In this document: positions 46,058 to 55,885 of the stretch, one piece after another
Position numbering within the stretch: the first letter of the stretch is position 1
Layout of the letters: every line of letters starts with the position of its first letter
Source: Massilistercora timonensis
Lineage (GTDB): Bacteria; Bacillota; Clostridia; Lachnospirales; Lachnospiraceae
NCBI RefSeq assembly: GCF_900312975.1
Contig: NZ_LT990039.1
Span: 620,001 to 684,000, forward strand
DNA: 64,000 nucleotides
Direction: 5' to 3'
Made by a program: the position numbers and the translations under genes
Notes under the pieces: model-generated
What the model saw: only the letters and a program-made list of their open reading frames with translations
Told to the model about the DNA's origin: nothing
Databases searched by the model: none

Positions 46058-46501
46058 ATGGAAATCGAACGTAAATATCTGGTCCAAAAGCTGCCGGAAG
46101 ATCTTGACTCCTTCCCCTTCCGGGAACTGGAACAGGGATATCTGTGCACCGATCCGGTGATCCGGATCCGCAGAGATGACGACCAGTATGAACTCACTTA
46201 CAAATCCGGCGGACTTATGGTCCGTGAAGAATACAATCTCCCTCTTACAGAGGAAGCTTACCGCCATCTTCTGCCCAAGGTGGACGGCCGGCTGATCCGG
46301 AAACGAAGATACCGGATCCCTCTTACAGACACCCTCACCATTGAACTGGACCTGTTCCGGGGCGACCTGGCCCCCCTTGTACTGGCGGAAGTGGAATTCC
46401 CTGACGAGGCTTCCGCCAATTCCTTCACCCCGCCCCACTGGTTCGGCGAGGACGTAACTTTTTCTTCCCAGTATCATAACAGCAATCTGAGCAAAAAATG
46501 A
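46058..46501 (+). CDS. CYTH domain protein (triphosphate tunnel metalloenzyme)
   Basis: A 147-aa beta-barrel protein with the defining ExExK motif in MEIERKYLV at the N-terminus and the alternating charged strands IRIRRDDDQYELTYKS, LIRKRRYRIPL and IELDLFRG, ending with LVLAEVEFPDE. Bacterial relatives hydrolyse inorganic triphosphate or other triphosphates; a class IV adenylate cyclase is less likely at this length. GGAAAGG precedes the ATG. Confidence 0.9.
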   Translation: MEIERKYLVQKLPEDLDSFPFRELEQGYLCTDPVIRIRRDDDQYELTYKSGGLMVREEYNLPLTEEAYRHLLPKVDGRLIRKRRYRIPLTDTLTIELDLFRGDLAPLVLAEVEFPDEASANSFTPPHWFGEDVTFSSQYHNSNLSKK

Positions 46502-46502
46502 G

Positions 46503-46532
46503 AAAGCCGGGAATCCCGGCTTTCTTTGTTAT
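46503..46532. terminator. Bidirectional terminator between CYTH gene and lysC
   Basis: GAAAGCCGGG and CCCGGCTTTC form a 10-bp perfect stem followed by TTTGTT. It ends the plus-strand CYTH gene, and the A-rich left flank allows it to end lysC on the other strand. Confidence 0.85.
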
Positions 46533-46543
46533 TACCGCCTCAT

Positions 46544-47752
46544 TTACTCACTGACGTCAAATCCATCATGAACCGCGTTCATGGCTTTATCAATGTCTTT
46601 CTCATCGATCAGCACCGTGATCCGGATCTCAGAAGTAGAGATCATATTGATGTTGATCCGGGAATTATAAAGAGATTCGAACATCTTAGCCGCAACTCCC
46701 GGATTGCTCATCATGCCCGCTCCTACAACAGAGAGCTTGGCCACGTGCTCATTCCACAGGATATCCCTGATCGTAAGTCTTTCCTTATTCTCTTCCAGGA
46801 TTGCGATCGCAGCTTCCAGATCTGCTTCCGCAACGGTAAAGGAAATGTCCTTGGTCCCTTCTCTTCCCACTGACTGAAGGATGATATCCACATTGATCCC
46901 CTTCTTGGCGAGTACGTCAAAGATACGGAATGCCACTCCCGGCTTGTCTTCTACTCCGATCACAGAGATCCTTGCCGTATTTTTATCTGCCGCGACTCCT
47001 GTCACCAATAATTTCTCCACGTTTGCTACCTCCTTGACCACTGTTCCTTCTGTCTCATTCATACTGGAACGGACTACCAGTTCCACATTGTATTTCTTCG
47101 CCATCTCCACCGACCGGTTATGGAGCACTTTCGCTCCAAGGCTGGCCAGCTCCAGCATCTCGTCATAGCTGATGGAATCCAGCTTGCGGGCGTTCTTCAC
47201 CACCCGCGGATCCGCTGTATAGATCCCGTCCACATCTGTGTAGATCTCGCATTTATCCGCATGGAGGACCGCCGCAAGAGCTACCGCCGTAGTGTCCGAC
47301 CCTCCCCGGCCAAGGGTTGTGATATCATCGTATTTGTTCACTCCCTGGAAACCAGTGACGATCACGATCTTCCTGGAATCCAGCTCATGCTGGATCCGTT
47401 CTGTATCCACCCGCTTAAACCTGGCATTGCCATACCTGGAGGTGGAATGCATCCGCACCTGGAAAGCATTCAGGGACACCGCCGGGACATCCATGGCCTG
47501 CAGAGCCATGGCCATCAGGGAAACCGACACCTGCTCGCCTGTGGTCAGCAGCATGTCCATCTCCCGCTGTTTTGCTTTGGGATTCACACTGTTTGCCAGC
47601 GCGATCAATTCATCCGTAGTCTTCCCCATAGCGGACAGGACTACCACCACATCGTGGCCTGCCTTGTAATCTTCTATACAGCGTCTGGCCACGTTATAAA
47701 TCCTTTCCTTGTCAGCGACGGATGTGCCGCCAAATTTCTTTACGATCAGCAT
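46544..47752 (-). CDS. lysC: Aspartate kinase
   Basis: A 402-aa monofunctional aspartokinase, first step of the aspartate family pathway. N-terminal VKKFGGTSVADKERI, FQGVNKYDDITTLGRGGSD and IYTDVDGIYTADPR are the substrate and ATP sites. Two C-terminal ACT domains (from about 265) include VGAGMMSNPGVAAKMFESL and are expected to give feedback inhibition. It overlaps the upstream mutase-like gene by 7 nt, in a hom - kinase-like - lysC operon. Confidence 0.97.
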   Translation of the reverse strand: MLIVKKFGGTSVADKERIYNVARRCIEDYKAGHDVVVVLSAMGKTTDELIALANSVNPKAKQREMDMLLTTGEQVSVSLMAMALQAMDVPAVSLNAFQVRMHSTSRYGNARFKRVDTERIQHELDSRKIVIVTGFQGVNKYDDITTLGRGGSDTTAVALAAVLHADKCEIYTDVDGIYTADPRVVKNARKLDSISYDEMLELASLGAKVLHNRSVEMAKKYNVELVVRSSMNETEGTVVKEVANVEKLLVTGVAADKNTARISVIGVEDKPGVAFRIFDVLAKKGINVDIILQSVGREGTKDISFTVAEADLEAAIAILEENKERLTIRDILWNEHVAKLSVVGAGMMSNPGVAAKMFESLYNSRININMISTSEIRITVLIDEKDIDKAMNAVHDGFDVSE

Positions 47753-48957
47753 ACTTCCTCCTGTAGTAAATGTGTTATCAACTGGTAGCCCTTCGGCCAG
47801 TTCCTGCCTGTCCGGGCCGCTGTTTTCTCATCATAGGTCTCCTGGCCTTTCACCCCGTTTCTACTGTCATAGAGCAGATAGGGAACCGGCTCCCCTGTAT
47901 GGGTACGGACTTCAATAGGGGTTGGATGATCCGGCAGCAGAAGGAGCCGGAATTCTTCCCCTACCTCCCGCAGGCCTTGAAGCAGTGGTTTCAGCACTCT
48001 CTGATCCACGTTCTCAATAGCCTGGATCTTATCCTTAATCTGTCCCTGATGTCCCATCTCGTCCGGCGCCTCCACATGGATATAAGCAAAATCATATCCG
48101 TCCCTTACCAGGGCGGTAAGAGCCGCCGCAGCCTTTCCTTCATAATTGGTGTGAAGACCTCCGTTGGCTCCTTCCACCTGGGCGCAGTCCATTCCCGCTC
48201 CCACCGCGATCCCCTTCAGAAGATCCACGGCGGAGACCATGATCCCTTTCTTCCCGGTGCGCTCCTGGAAATCCGGAAGAGACGGTTTCTTGCCCGCCCC
48301 CCAGAACCAGGCAGAATTGGCAGGGCGAAGCCCCTTTCTTCTGCGCTCCTCATTGATGGGATGATGTTCCAGGATCTCATAACTTTTCTCCATCATCTCC
48401 CGAAAGACCGGATGCTCTGGAAGATATTCCCCGATCTGCCTGCCCAGAATGTCATGGGGCGGTGTCAGATCCAGAAGATCTCCATCCTTCCAGATCAGAA
48501 GGTGGCGGTAGCTGGTTCCCGGGTAAAAAGCAAATCCTTCTCTTTTCAACCCCTGTTCCAGTGCTTCCAGAAGCTTTGCCGCATCTTCTGTGGCGATCTC
48601 ATCTGAACTGTGGTCCAGGATGGTACGCTCTTCATAAGAACAAACCTCCTCAGACAAGGTCACCAGATTACAGCGGAAGGAAACATCTGTGTCTTCCATA
48701 GCGACTCCGATACTCAGCGCCTCCAGAGGAGAACGCCCTGTATAGTACTGCTCCGGGTCATATCCCATCACGGACAGGTTCGCCGTATCGCTTCCCGGCG
48801 CCATCCCTTCCGGGACCATGGAGGCCATTCCCAGTTCTGAAACCGGCGCCAGTTCATCCATCACCGGGGTGTCCGCCGCCTCCAGCGTAGTCCTTCCCCC
48901 CAGCTCTTCAAGAGGCCTTCCGGCCATTCCATCACTTAACACTACGATATATTTCAT
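47746..48957 (-). CDS. ApgM-like protein, proposed homoserine kinase
   Basis: A 403-aa member of the alkaline phosphatase superfamily resembling archaeal-type cofactor-independent phosphoglycerate mutase. It shows YIVVLSDGMAGRPLEEL with the first metal Asp, SDTANLSVMGYDP with the catalytic serine/threonine region, and HVEAPDEMGHQGQ. Established knowledge: a subfamily (TIGR02535) found next to hom and threonine pathway genes in genomes lacking thrB was proposed to be a homoserine kinase. Here it sits between hom and lysC with a 2-nt gap and a 7-nt overlap, which supports that role; mutase activity remains possible. Confidence 0.82.
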   Translation of the reverse strand: MKYIVVLSDGMAGRPLEELGGRTTLEAADTPVMDELAPVSELGMASMVPEGMAPGSDTANLSVMGYDPEQYYTGRSPLEALSIGVAMEDTDVSFRCNLVTLSEEVCSYEERTILDHSSDEIATEDAAKLLEALEQGLKREGFAFYPGTSYRHLLIWKDGDLLDLTPPHDILGRQIGEYLPEHPVFREMMEKSYEILEHHPINEERRRKGLRPANSAWFWGAGKKPSLPDFQERTGKKGIMVSAVDLLKGIAVGAGMDCAQVEGANGGLHTNYEGKAAAALTALVRDGYDFAYIHVEAPDEMGHQGQIKDKIQAIENVDQRVLKPLLQGLREVGEEFRLLLLPDHPTPIEVRTHTGEPVPYLLYDSRNGVKGQETYDEKTAARTGRNWPKGYQLITHLLQEEVC

Positions 48958-48959
48958 GC

Positions 48960-50198
48960 TTACTCTCCCGTTCCGTCCAGATCTTCAATGCGGATCATGT
49001 GCAGGATCTGATCCTCATACCGCTTCGCCCGGGTATCATAGTCTCCCTCCATCATAACAGGAGTCGTAAACCCGAATTCTCCGGAAAGTCCCGGCACCCG
49101 AACGATCCTGATCTCGCCGAAGGAATACTGAAGGTCGGACAGCATCGCTTCCGGATCTCCTTTCATCCGGATAAAAAACCGGCGCTTGGCATCCGCCTTA
49201 TCCTCGATCTTAAGTTTCTCCTGCTTCCACATGGTCATCACATTCCGATGAAGGTTTTTGGCCGCCTCCACCACGTCGGATACCACCGCGCTGGCCGTGG
49301 GAAGCTTTCCCGCGCCGCTTCCGTAGAACATGGCGTCTCCCAGCACATTTCCGTGAACAAAGATAGAGTTGAATACTCCATTTACATTATAGAGAGGATG
49401 CTCCGGGTAGAGAAGGCAGGGCGCCACGATCGCATGGAGCCGTTCTCCCTGGCGCTTGCTGGAGGCCAGAAGCTTAATGGTCATCCCCATTTCCCTGGCG
49501 TACTTCATATCTTCTACTGTAACCTCCGTGATCCCTTCACAGTAAATGTCTTCAAAATCCACCTGCTGCCCGGAGATCAGGGAGGACAGGATAGCGATCT
49601 TCCGGCAGGCGTCATATCCTTCCACATCCGCTTCCGGATTCCGCTCCGCATAACCATTGTCCTGGGCTTCTTTCAGCACCGTATCATAGTCCGCGCCCTC
49701 ATAGAACATCTTGGTCAGCATATAGTTGGTGGTCCCGTTTAAGATCCCGGTGATCTCCTCGATCTCATCTGCCGTCAGGGATGAATTCAGCGGCCGGATG
49801 ATGGGGATTCCCCCTCCTACGCTGGCTTCAAACAGGAAGTTGATATTTTTCTCTCTGGCAATGGACAGAAGTTCCGCACCGTGCTTTGCCACCAGGGCCT
49901 TGTTGGAGGTGGCCACACATTTCCCGGCCAGAAGACAGCGCTTCACAAAGGTATAGGCAGGCTCGATCCCTCCCATGACCTCCACAACAATCTGGATGTC
50001 CTCATCGTTGATGATGGTCTCAAAATCATGGATGATCTTCTCCTGCACCGGATTCCCCGGGAAATCTTTCAGGTCCAGCACATACTTGATGTTCAGTTCC
50101 TCGCCGATCCTCTGGTTGATCCGTTTTCCGTTGGTATCGATCACTTCCACCACTCCGGAACCTACGGTCCCGTATCCCATTACCGCAATATTTACCAT
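48960..50198 (-). CDS. hom: Homoserine dehydrogenase
   Basis: A 412-aa NAD(P)-dependent enzyme reducing aspartate-semialdehyde to homoserine. The Rossmann start is MVNIAVMGYGTVGSGVVEV. The catalytic region has ASVGGGIPIIRPLNSSL and ITGILNGTTNYML with the lysine-containing ALVAKHGAEL. A C-terminal ACT domain (about 330-412, SGEFGFTTPVMMEG) suggests threonine feedback. First gene of the hom-lysC operon, 11 nt after prfB. Confidence 0.97.
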   Translation of the reverse strand: MVNIAVMGYGTVGSGVVEVIDTNGKRINQRIGEELNIKYVLDLKDFPGNPVQEKIIHDFETIINDEDIQIVVEVMGGIEPAYTFVKRCLLAGKCVATSNKALVAKHGAELLSIAREKNINFLFEASVGGGIPIIRPLNSSLTADEIEEITGILNGTTNYMLTKMFYEGADYDTVLKEAQDNGYAERNPEADVEGYDACRKIAILSSLISGQQVDFEDIYCEGITEVTVEDMKYAREMGMTIKLLASSKRQGERLHAIVAPCLLYPEHPLYNVNGVFNSIFVHGNVLGDAMFYGSGAGKLPTASAVVSDVVEAAKNLHRNVMTMWKQEKLKIEDKADAKRRFFIRMKGDPEAMLSDLQYSFGEIRIVRVPGLSGEFGFTTPVMMEGDYDTRAKRYEDQILHMIRIEDLDGTGE

Positions 50199-50210
50199 AA
50201 CTTCCTCCCT

Positions 50211-51318
50211 TTAGTTGTTCACTGTTTCCTTCAGATACGCATGAATAAAAAGATCAATGCCGCCGTCCAGCACGGCGCTTACATTGCTGGTCTCCACGTT
50301 GGTCCGGTGATCCTTGACCAGCGTATAAGGCTGCATCACATAGGACCGGATCTGGTTGCCGAAACCGATCTCTTTCACTTCGCCCCGGATATCCGAAACC
50401 TTCTCTGCCTGCTCCTGCTCTTTCATCAGCTTAAGCTTCACCTTCAGCATCTGCATGGCCTTCTCTTTATTGTGATGCTGCGATCTCTCATTCTGACACT
50501 GTACCACGATCCCTGTGGGAAGGTGGGTGATCCGGATAGCGGAAGACGTCTTGTTGACGTGCTGGCCGCCGGCGCCGCTGGCCCGGTAAGTATCGATCTT
50601 CAGGTCGTCGTCCGCGATCTCGATATCGATCTCATCCTCAATATCCGGCACCACGTCGCAGGAAGCAAAGGATGTCTGTCTCTTCCCCGCCGCATTGAAG
50701 GGAGAGATCCGGACCAGCCGGTGGACTCCTTTTTCCGACTTCAGATACCCGTATGCATTCTCACCGTCCACCTGGAAGGTCACTCCTTTGATGCCGGCGA
50801 TATCCCCGTCCAGGAAGTCCAGCACCTGGATGGAAAATCCTTTTCGCTCTGCCCACCGGGTATACATCCGATACAACATCCCCGCCCAGTCGCAAGATTC
50901 CGTCCCGCCGGCTCCCGCGTGGATGGTCACGATGGCGTTGCAGGGATCATATTCTCCAGAAAGAAGGGTCTGAGTCCTAAGCTCCTCGAATTGTTCTTCA
51001 AACTGTCCGATCTCGCTTTTGATCTCCGGGATGATGGAATCGTCATTTTCTTCATAAGCCATCTCCATCAGCATCAGGATGTCGTTATGGGCATTGTTGA
51101 GCCCATCCATCTGTTTTACCAGCTCCTGCAGGCTTTTCAGTTCTTTCATCACCTTCTGGGAGGCCTCCGGATCATCCCAGAACCCAGGCTCTTCTATTTT
51201 GCGTTCCAGTTCCTCGATCCGTTTCTCTTTGCCGGAGAGGTCAAAGTGAATCCCTCATTTCAGCAAGAGGTTCTTCGTAAGCATTCATCAGACTTTTATA
51301 CTGGTCTAATTCAACCAT
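50211..51318 (-). CDS. prfB: Peptide chain release factor 2 (programmed +1 frameshift)
   Basis: Full-length RF2 (368 aa) requires a +1 shift. The first 25 codons start at ATG 51318 (MVELDQYKSLMNAYEEPLAE...) and reach CTT-TGA at 51241-51246. Shifting by one base reads GAC and continues in the long frame (DLSGKEKRIEELE...). Upstream of the shift, GAGGG can act as the internal Shine-Dalgarno. The classic TGA C autoregulatory site senses RF2 level. The catalytic GGQ loop is in RASGAGGQHVNKTSSA and the anticodon-like SPF in RISPFNA. Located between secA and hom. Confidence 0.96.
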
Positions 51319-51367
51319 CTTGTCACCTCATTTCTTCTATATAATAATTAGCAGTCATGCATGGGCT

Positions 51368-53944
51368 TTACTTTTTGCGCCCACAGCACTGTTTGTATTT
51401 CTTTCCGCTGCCGCAGGGACAGGGATCATTGGGGTAAACCTTCTTCTCCGTCCGCTTCTTGGGCTCTTTGACGGCGGAATCATCCTTGTTGGTGCCTGTC
51501 ACCTTGGCCACCTGTTCTCTCTCCACCTTCCGCTCGATCCGGACGTGGAACAGCATGCCGATGGTGTCTTCCGTGATGCCCTTTGTCATCTCGCCGAACA
51601 TATCATATCCCACCATCTTGTACTCCACCTTGGGATCCCGGTGGCCGTATGCCTGCAGGCCGATCCCCTGACGAAGCTGATCCATATCATCGATATGGGC
51701 CATCCATCTGGCGTCGATCGCCCTGAGAAGGAAGACACGCTCCACTTCCCGCCAGTGTTCCGGCTCCGGAGCCTCCGCTTCCTTGGCCTCATAAGCCTTG
51801 GCTGCCCGCTCCTTCAGAAGATGCTTCAGTTCCTTCTGGCTTATGTCTTTCACATCTTCCTCTGTGACAGGCGTCATGGGGATGGTCTTGTGGATCGTCA
51901 TGTTCAGCTCCGTCAGATTCCAGTCCTCACTCTCCTGATCCGGCGAGATCACCATGTCAACCGTATTTTCAATATAATCGTTGATCATATGGAAGATGGA
52001 CTCCCGCATATTCTCGCCATCCAGTACCCGGCGCCTCTCCTCGTAGATGATCTCCCGCTGCTCATTCATTACCTGGTCATACTCCAGCAGGTTTTTCCGG
52101 ATGCCAAAGTTATTGCTCTCTATCTTCTGCTGCGCTCTCTCGATGGCGCTGGAAAGCATCTTGTGCTCGATCTGCTCTCCTTCCTCTACGCCCAATGTGT
52201 TAAAGATCCCCATCAGACGCTCGGATCCAAAGAGACGCATCAGATCGTCTTCCAGAGAAATGTAGAATCTGGACTCTCCGGGATCTCCCTGACGTCCGGA
52301 ACGGCCACGCAACTGATTATCGATCCGCCGGGACTCATGCCGCTCAGTACCGATGATCTTCAGGCCGCCGGCCTCCCTGGCCTCGTCGTCCAGCTTGATA
52401 TCTGTACCACGGCCTGCCATATTGGTGGCGATGGTGACCGCGTCATGCACGCCGGCCTGTGCCACGATCTCCGCTTCCATCTCATGAAACTTGGCGTTCA
52501 AGACATTGTGTTTGATCCCCCGCCGCTTCAGCATCCCGCTTAACAGCTCGGAGGTCTCGATGGTGATCGTACCCACCAGCACCGGCTGATGCTTTGCGTG
52601 GGCTTCCTCAATGGCATCGCACACTGCCCTGAATTTCTCTTTCTTGGTTTTATATACCGCATCCTCCAGGTCCTTCCGGATCACCGGTACATTGGTGGGG
52701 ATCTCGATCACGTCCATCCCGTAGATCTCCCGGAACTCCTTCTCTTCCGTCAGAGCGGTACCTGTCATACCTGCCTTCTTCTCAAATTTATTGAACAGGT
52801 TCTGGAATGTGATGGTGGCAAGGGTTCTGCTCTCCCGCTTCACCTTCACATGCTCCTTCGCCTCGATCGCCTGGTGAAGGCCGTCGGAATAACGGCGCCC
52901 CGGCATGATACGGCCGGTAAATTCATCTACGATCAATACCTGGTCGTCCTTAACCACATAGTCCTTATCCCGGAACATCAGGTTATGGGCCCGCAGAGCC
53001 AGGATAATATTGTGCTGGATCTCCAGGTTCTCCGGATCAGCCAGGTTCTCGATCTGGAAGAAACGCTCTACCTTCTTCACGCCGTCTTCCGTCAGATTGA
53101 TATTCTTTTCTTTCTCATTGACGATAAAATCACCGGTCTCCTCGATCTCTTCACCCAGGATGGCGTTCATCTTGGAGAACTCCCCGCTGGCCTCGCCCCG
53201 CTGCAGCTGCCGGGCCAGGATATCACAGGCCTCGTAAAGGCTGGTGGATTTGCTGCTCTGGCCGGAAATGATCAGCGGCGTTCTCGCCTCATCGATCAAT
53301 ACCGAGTCCACCTCGTCGATGATGGCATATTTCAGTCCTCTCTGCACAAGGTCTTGCTTGTGGATAACCATGTTGTCCCGCAGATAATCAAATCCAAGCT
53401 CATTGTTGGTCACATAGGTGATATCGCAGTTATAGGCCTCCCTGCGCTCATCGTTGTTCATGCTGTTCAGCACAACGCCTACCGTCAGTCCCAGGAATTC
53501 ATGGACCTGCCCCATCCACTCCGCGTCACGCTTTGCCAGATAGTCATTGACAGTTACAATATTGACTCCTTCTCCTGTCAGCGCGTTCAGATACGCCGGA
53601 AGAGTGGCCACCAGCGTCTTTCCTTCACCGGTCTTCATCTCGGCGATCCGGCCCTGATGGAGGATCACGCCGCCGATCAGCTGTACCCGGTAATGCTTCA
53701 TCCCCAGTGTCCGGACCGCAGCTTCCCGCACCACCGCGAAAGCCTCCGGAAGAATGTCGTCCAGGGTCTCGCCTCCGGCGAGCCTTTCTTTGAATTCTCT
53801 GGTCTTCTCCTTAAGTTCACTGTCAGAAAGCGCCTGCATCTCCGGCTCCATCGCCTCGATCATATCCACGATGGGATAGACCCGCTTCAGCTCATTCTCA
53901 CTGTGTGTTCCGAATATCTTTTCTATCAAACCCATGCCAGACAT
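51368..53944 (-). CDS. secA: Protein translocase ATPase SecA
   Basis: An 858-aa Sec pathway motor. The DEAD-like motor has [17 protein letters not shown] (Walker A), the DEVD motif in [16 protein letters not shown], and a second motor with [16 protein letters not shown]. The extreme C-terminus has the zinc-binding [13 protein letters not shown] that contacts SecB or phospholipid. The start is ambiguous: ATG 53944 lies 3 nt from AAGGAG, and ATG 53935 (MGLIEKIFG, the usual family start) 12 nt from it. Confidence 0.97.
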   Translation of the reverse strand: MSGMGLIEKIFGTHSENELKRVYPIVDMIEAMEPEMQALSDSELKEKTREFKERLAGGETLDDILPEAFAVVREAAVRTLGMKHYRVQLIGGVILHQGRIAEMKTGEGKTLVATLPAYLNALTGEGVNIVTVNDYLAKRDAEWMGQVHEFLGLTVGVVLNSMNNDERREAYNCDITYVTNNELGFDYLRDNMVIHKQDLVQRGLKYAIIDEVDSVLIDEARTPLIISGQSSKSTSLYEACDILARQLQRGEASGEFSKMNAILGEEIEETGDFIVNEKEKNINLTEDGVKKVERFFQIENLADPENLEIQHNIILALRAHNLMFRDKDYVVKDDQVLIVDEFTGRIMPGRRYSDGLHQAIEAKEHVKVKRESRTLATITFQNLFNKFEKKAGMTGTALTEEKEFREIYGMDVIEIPTNVPVIRKDLEDAVYKTKKEKFRAVCDAIEEAHAKHQPVLVGTITIETSELLSGMLKRRGIKHNVLNAKFHEMEAEIVAQAGVHDAVTIATNMAGRGTDIKLDDEAREAGGLKIIGTERHESRRIDNQLRGRSGRQGDPGESRFYISLEDDLMRLFGSERLMGIFNTLGVEEGEQIEHKMLSSAIERAQQKIESNNFGIRKNLLEYDQVMNEQREIIYEERRRVLDGENMRESIFHMINDYIENTVDMVISPDQESEDWNLTELNMTIHKTIPMTPVTEEDVKDISQKELKHLLKERAAKAYEAKEAEAPEPEHWREVERVFLLRAIDARWMAHIDDMDQLRQGIGLQAYGHRDPKVEYKMVGYDMFGEMTKGITEDTIGMLFHVRIERKVEREQVAKVTGTNKDDSAVKEPKKRTEKKVYPNDPCPCGSGKKYKQCCGRKK

Positions 53945-53975
53945 AAACTCCTTATCATAAATTTACTCATTCTCC

Positions 53976-54004
53976 ATTCTAACACTAACCAAAAGTCAAT
54001 TCAA
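53976..54004 (-). promoter_or_regulatory. Promoter of secA
   Basis: Minus-strand TTGAAT (53999-54004), 17-nt spacer, TAGAAT (53976-53981), about 32 nt before the secA start. Confidence 0.65.
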
Positions 54005-54056
54005 GCTGTTTACAAAGTGTTCACATTTGCTGCTTTTCAGGCACACGATGTTAATT

Positions 54057-54110
54057 GGGGACGTGGTATTTCTGAAAATACCACGTCCCCAATTAAAAAT
54101 ACCCTGTCCC
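54057..54110 (-). repeat. Dispersed palindromic repeat, copy C (inverted)
   Basis: The only copy in reverse orientation. The palindrome GGGACGTGGTATTT.../...AAATACCACGTCCC occupies 54058-54089 with two mismatched central bases, and GGGACAGGGTATTTT reads from 54110 on the minus strand. The spacer differs slightly from the other copies. It lies 9 nt from the stop codon of the split XRE gene and upstream of the secA promoter. Confidence 0.9.
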
Positions 54111-54119
54111 TTTTTAAAG

Positions 54120-54360
54120 CTATCTTCTTCGCTTTCCCTCAAACCATCCTAAAAGTGTCTCTTCATAACGTCCACGCAAAAGCTGGCCAAGCACCAAAGC
54201 TACAAATGCAATCATTATCATGGTTGCCCGCTCCGGAGATTCCGGAGCATTCAGATTCCCAAACAGAATTCCAATCCCGCCACCTGTCAGAATCTCTGCC
54301 ACATGTTTTTGAACTCTCAGTTTCCTGCTCAGATCTGAAAGCGTTGAAATATCTGGCATA
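54120..54360 (-). pseudogene. XRE regulator with membrane tail, 3' part of split gene
   Basis: Minus-strand reading frame from MPDISTLSDLSRKLRVQKHV to the stop at 54120, about 79 codons. The start matches the second half of an XRE helix-turn-helix, and the tail has two hydrophobic stretches (GGGIGILFG and MIMIAFVALVLGQLL), then RRR. It is the continuation of the fragment at 55886-56023: deleting the segment between the two GA dinucleotides joins ETGV to S-MPDIS in the same frame, giving a 122-residue protein. The linker between helix-turn-helix and membrane part is shorter than usual, so the gene may have been worn before the insertion. Confidence 0.85.
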
Positions 54361-54361
54361 G

Positions 54362-54447
54362 ATCGGACAGCTTGCGCCGATGGACGAGGAAGCCGCCGAC
54401 CTGTTTCAAAAGCTGGCGAAGAAGATGATGGAGCAGACAAGAAAGTA
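54362..54447 (+). pseudogene. 3' end of an unidentified element gene
   Basis: From the left edge of the insertion a plus-strand frame reads IGQLAPMDEEAADLFQKLAK to a stop at 54445-54447, after which neutral DNA begins. The helical, lysine-rich end looks like the C-terminus of a protein encoded by an integrative element; a stop codon lies just before it in the host flank. No family could be assigned. Confidence 0.45.
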
Positions 54448-54486
54448 AGCATAAAAAGTGCAGAAACCGAAAATGAAATTTTCATA

Positions 54487-54515
54487 TTGCCGCCAAAAAG
54501 GAAGTGAGATATAAT
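54487..54515 (+). promoter_or_regulatory. Promoter of the methyltransferase cargo gene
   Basis: TTGCCG (54487-54492), 17-nt spacer, consensus TATAAT (54510-54515), 40 nt before the ATG at 54555. The cargo can thus be expressed independently of where the element inserts. Confidence 0.7.
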
Positions 54516-54554
54516 CTAAATTAGCCACAACTAACGCCGAAAGGAGCATTGTGT

Positions 54555-55172
54555 ATGTCTTTTTTTCAAAATACTTGCAAGCCAAAAGGAATTGGCGGGA
54601 AAATTATGGTTAATATGATGAATTCAGGACATTCATCTATGGCTGAATGGGGCTTTACACATATAGAAATTGCTGAGAATAATATATGTCTGGATATTGG
54701 GTGTGGCGGTGGTGCCAATGTTAAAAAACTGTTAGAAAAAAGTCCTCACGGCAAAGTGACGGGTATTGATTACTCAGAAATCAGTGTGGAAAAATCTCAA
54801 AAAATCAACAAAGCAGAAATATCAAATAAGCGTTGCAAAATCTTACAAGGTAATGTAATGGAACTTCCGTTTGAAAATGAAACTTTTGATGTGATTACTG
54901 CATTTGAAACAATATATTTTTGGCCTGATATTAGTGGCGCTTTTAAGCAAGTATATAGAGTTTTAAAAAATACTGGAACTTTTATGATTTGCAACGAGTC
55001 AAATGGAGAAAATCCCAAAGAAGAAAAGTGGACTAAAATGATACAAGGAATGAAAATATACAATTCTGAACAAGTTAAAAAATCTTTAGAGGACGCTGGT
55101 TTTACAGACATAAAAATACACAAAAATAAAAAAGGCTGGCTCTGCGTAGTTTGTAAAAAAATTAAGATGTAA
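54555..55172 (+). CDS. Class I SAM-dependent methyltransferase (insertion cargo)
   Basis: A 205-aa methyltransferase with SAM motif I NICLDIGCGGGANVKKLL, motif II-like GKVTGIDYSEISVEKSQK, LQGNVMELPFENETFDVITA (post-I and motif IV) and the FYFWPD-type AFETIYFWPDISGAF stretch. It resembles UbiE-type small-molecule methyltransferases; the substrate is unknown. Base composition is much more AT-rich than all neighbours, a sign of transfer. An upstream TTG frame start exists, but AAGGAG 8 nt before ATG 54555 decides the start. Confidence 0.88.
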   Translation: MSFFQNTCKPKGIGGKIMVNMMNSGHSSMAEWGFTHIEIAENNICLDIGCGGGANVKKLLEKSPHGKVTGIDYSEISVEKSQKINKAEISNKRCKILQGNVMELPFENETFDVITAFETIYFWPDISGAFKQVYRVLKNTGTFMICNESNGENPKEEKWTKMIQGMKIYNSEQVKKSLEDAGFTDIKIHKNKKGWLCVVCKKIKM

Positions 55173-55773
55173 TTCTTTTATTATTCGTGAAATAGCAAAG
55201 CCAGCCGAGCCAGTCAACGGTCAAGATGAACGGCGCACAAGTGCGCCGCCGTTGACAGCCCCGCCCGTCTTTGCTAAAGGGTAATCAAGGCGGGAAAGCC
55301 CTAAAATGGCTTCCCGCCCATTTCAATTTCGAGAAAAGAAGCACTTCAAAATTGGAAAGAGTGCGGCCAAGCACTTTGAGGGATTGGCCGCCTTGTCCAT
55401 CCATTCAGCGAAACGGCGGGCGGCGGTCAAGGCCGGGTGTAAACCCGTTCATTTCAGTCTTGACGGTTGCCCGCTGTCCTGCTATTTTTCCGAGAGTGTG
55501 GCCACAACTTCGGGACACTTTGTCCACAAGTCAGAGCGTAGGACGAAGAACGGGGCGTTCATATACGCCCTGTCTGCTGTCGAAAACAGACCTGCGCTTG
55601 CGGCTCCACGCCACACAAGCACAGCACTGTTTTCCTGCCGCTTCAAATGCCCTTGCCCTCCCCGGCGGCAACGGCATTTTCACGGCAACGCCGACAGAGC
55701 GTATAACACACTACACTTTGCTTCGCAAAGTCGTGTGCCAAATGGGGGCGTTGCCCCCTTTGGAAACCCCCAC
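55173..55773. other. Hairpin-rich non-coding segment of the insertion
   Basis: No convincing gene. Strong stems occur in series: GGCGCAC/GTGCGCC (55232-55247) nested in TCAACGG/CCGTTGA (55214-55255); GGCGGGAAaGCC with GGCTTCCCGCC (55289-55319); ACTTTGC/GCAAAGT near 55710-55730; and GGGGGC/GCCCCC (about 55744-55758). Two overlapping plus-strand open frames of about 190-210 codons exist but have low-complexity, arginine/serine-rich translations unlike proteins. The segment could be a structured RNA or an element end or origin region. Confidence 0.6.
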
Positions 55774-55823
55774 AAGAAAAGGCGGTACGCTACCCCTCCA
55801 CGGGGCGCATACCGCCTTTTCTT
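55774..55823. terminator. Strong symmetrical hairpin near the element's right end
   Basis: AAGAAAAGGCGGTA (55774-55787) and TACCGCCTTTTCTT (55810-55823) form a perfect 14-bp stem with T-rich and A-rich outer parts, so it can terminate transcription in both directions. It would insulate the element from the flanking XRE gene. Confidence 0.75.
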
Positions 55824-55885
55824 GTTATCCAGCCCTCCGGCTGTATCGGTTGAGCAAAAGTCAGCGTGGGATTGATGTGGTATCT

